Positions 5,927 to 6,032 of a stretch of 6,032 nucleotides of DNA are shown here, piece after piece (position 1 is the stretch's first letter; each line of letters starts with the position of its first letter). The notes beneath the pieces were generated by a model. That model made no database searches and was not told the DNA's origin. It worked only from the letters and a program-made list of their open reading frames with translations. Made by a program: the position numbers and the translations under genes. The stretch comes from Xanthobacteraceae bacterium (GTDB lineage: Bacteria; Pseudomonadota; Alphaproteobacteria; Rhizobiales; Xanthobacteraceae): positions 1-6,032 of the forward strand of contig JAICQA010000172.1 of assembly GCA_025929595.1 (NCBI GenBank). Reading direction: 5' to 3'.

Positions 5927-5936
5927 TCCGGGCAGG
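5913..5936 (-). terminator. Hairpin just after the upstream membrane-protein gene
   Basis: CCCGCCCGG (5913-5921) and CCGGGCAGG (5928-5936) pair over 9 bases with one G-T wobble and a 6-base loop. On the minus strand it begins 4 bases after the stop codon at 5941-5943. The following minus-strand sequence TCTCCTATCG is only weakly T-rich, so termination may be partial. On the plus strand TATTTTA follows, which would suit an intrinsic terminator better, but no plus-strand gene leads into it here. Confidence 0.5.
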
Positions 5937-5940
5937 TATT

Positions 5941-6032
5941 TTATGCGGCGGTCGCCGGGCGGAACCGGCTCCAAGCCTCCTGAATCAGGGACCAGAACAG
6001 GGCGATGAAACCCAGGACCATGATCGTGCCGA
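5941..6032 (-). CDS. C-terminal end of a membrane protein, possibly a transporter subunit (partial)
   Basis: The minus strand reads 29 codons from the window edge to TAA at 5941-5943. The fragment contains a hydrophobic segment, GTIMVLGFIALFWSLI, followed by QEAWSRFRPATAA, a short basic/amphipathic tail as found at the cytoplasmic end of a last transmembrane helix. The family cannot be named from so little. Its position directly before the regulator of an oxalate operon makes an uptake or exchange protein for oxalate or a related acid a reasonable guess. The hairpin 4 bases after its stop suggests it ends a separate transcript. The reading frame is supported by the hydrophobic pattern and by the hairpin right after the stop, but the fragment is short. 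Confidence 0.55.
   Translation of the reverse strand, partial: GTIMVLGFIALFWSLIQEAWSRFRPATAA

Noticed and set aside
1..6032. CRISPR array, prophage, insertion sequence or defence system
   Set aside because: There are no regularly spaced direct repeats, no transposase, integrase or phage motifs, and every sizeable open stretch is explained by metabolic genes on one strand.

Overview
The window looks like chromosomal DNA from a high-GC alphaproteobacterium, most likely of the Hyphomicrobiales (Bradyrhizobium, Rhodopseudomonas or Hyphomicrobium relatives). The evidence is the codon use (GCG, CGC, CTG, GGC) and two copies of an intergenic palindromic repeat with CCCGCGAAAGCGGG-type arms, a repeat style familiar from that order. 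Genus is not determined. All real genes lie on the minus strand, so the biology reads from right to left.

In transcription order the window holds: the last 29 codons of a membrane protein (5941-6032); a 96-base regulatory gap with a hairpin, a candidate promoter and a small palindrome; a GntR/FadR-type (FCD) regulator (5125-5844); oxalyl-CoA decarboxylase oxc (3329-5062); formyl-CoA:oxalate CoA-transferase frc (1718-3142); a stand-alone formyltransferase/hydrolase resembling the N-terminal domain of 10-formyl-tetrahydrofolate dehydrogenase (691-1620); and the N-terminal 219 codons of formate-tetrahydrofolate ligase fhs, cut by the left edge (1-658). Gaps between genes are 62, 186, 97 and 32 bases. 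The 186- and 97-base gaps each carry one copy of the palindromic repeat, in the same orientation and just upstream of the next ribosome binding site.

Together the genes describe oxalate catabolism coupled to folate one-carbon metabolism. Frc moves CoA from formyl-CoA to oxalate, giving oxalyl-CoA and formate. Oxc decarboxylates oxalyl-CoA to formyl-CoA and CO2, which closes the CoA cycle. Fhs charges the released formate onto tetrahydrofolate with ATP. The formyltransferase-like protein would act on the same 10-formyl-tetrahydrofolate pool, either discharging it or moving the formyl group elsewhere. The GntR protein is the probable local regulator. No oxalate or formate transporter is recognisable inside the window; the cut membrane protein is a candidate.

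The core oxalate pathway is known. The points that stand out are the ALDH1L1-like single-domain protein between frc and fhs, a lysine/alanine-rich extension of about 50 residues on Frc, a short highly divergent block in an otherwise well-conserved Fhs, the matched placement of the two repeats, and an overlapping hairpin/promoter/palindrome ahead of the regulator. I found no CRISPR array, tRNA, rRNA or insertion sequence.
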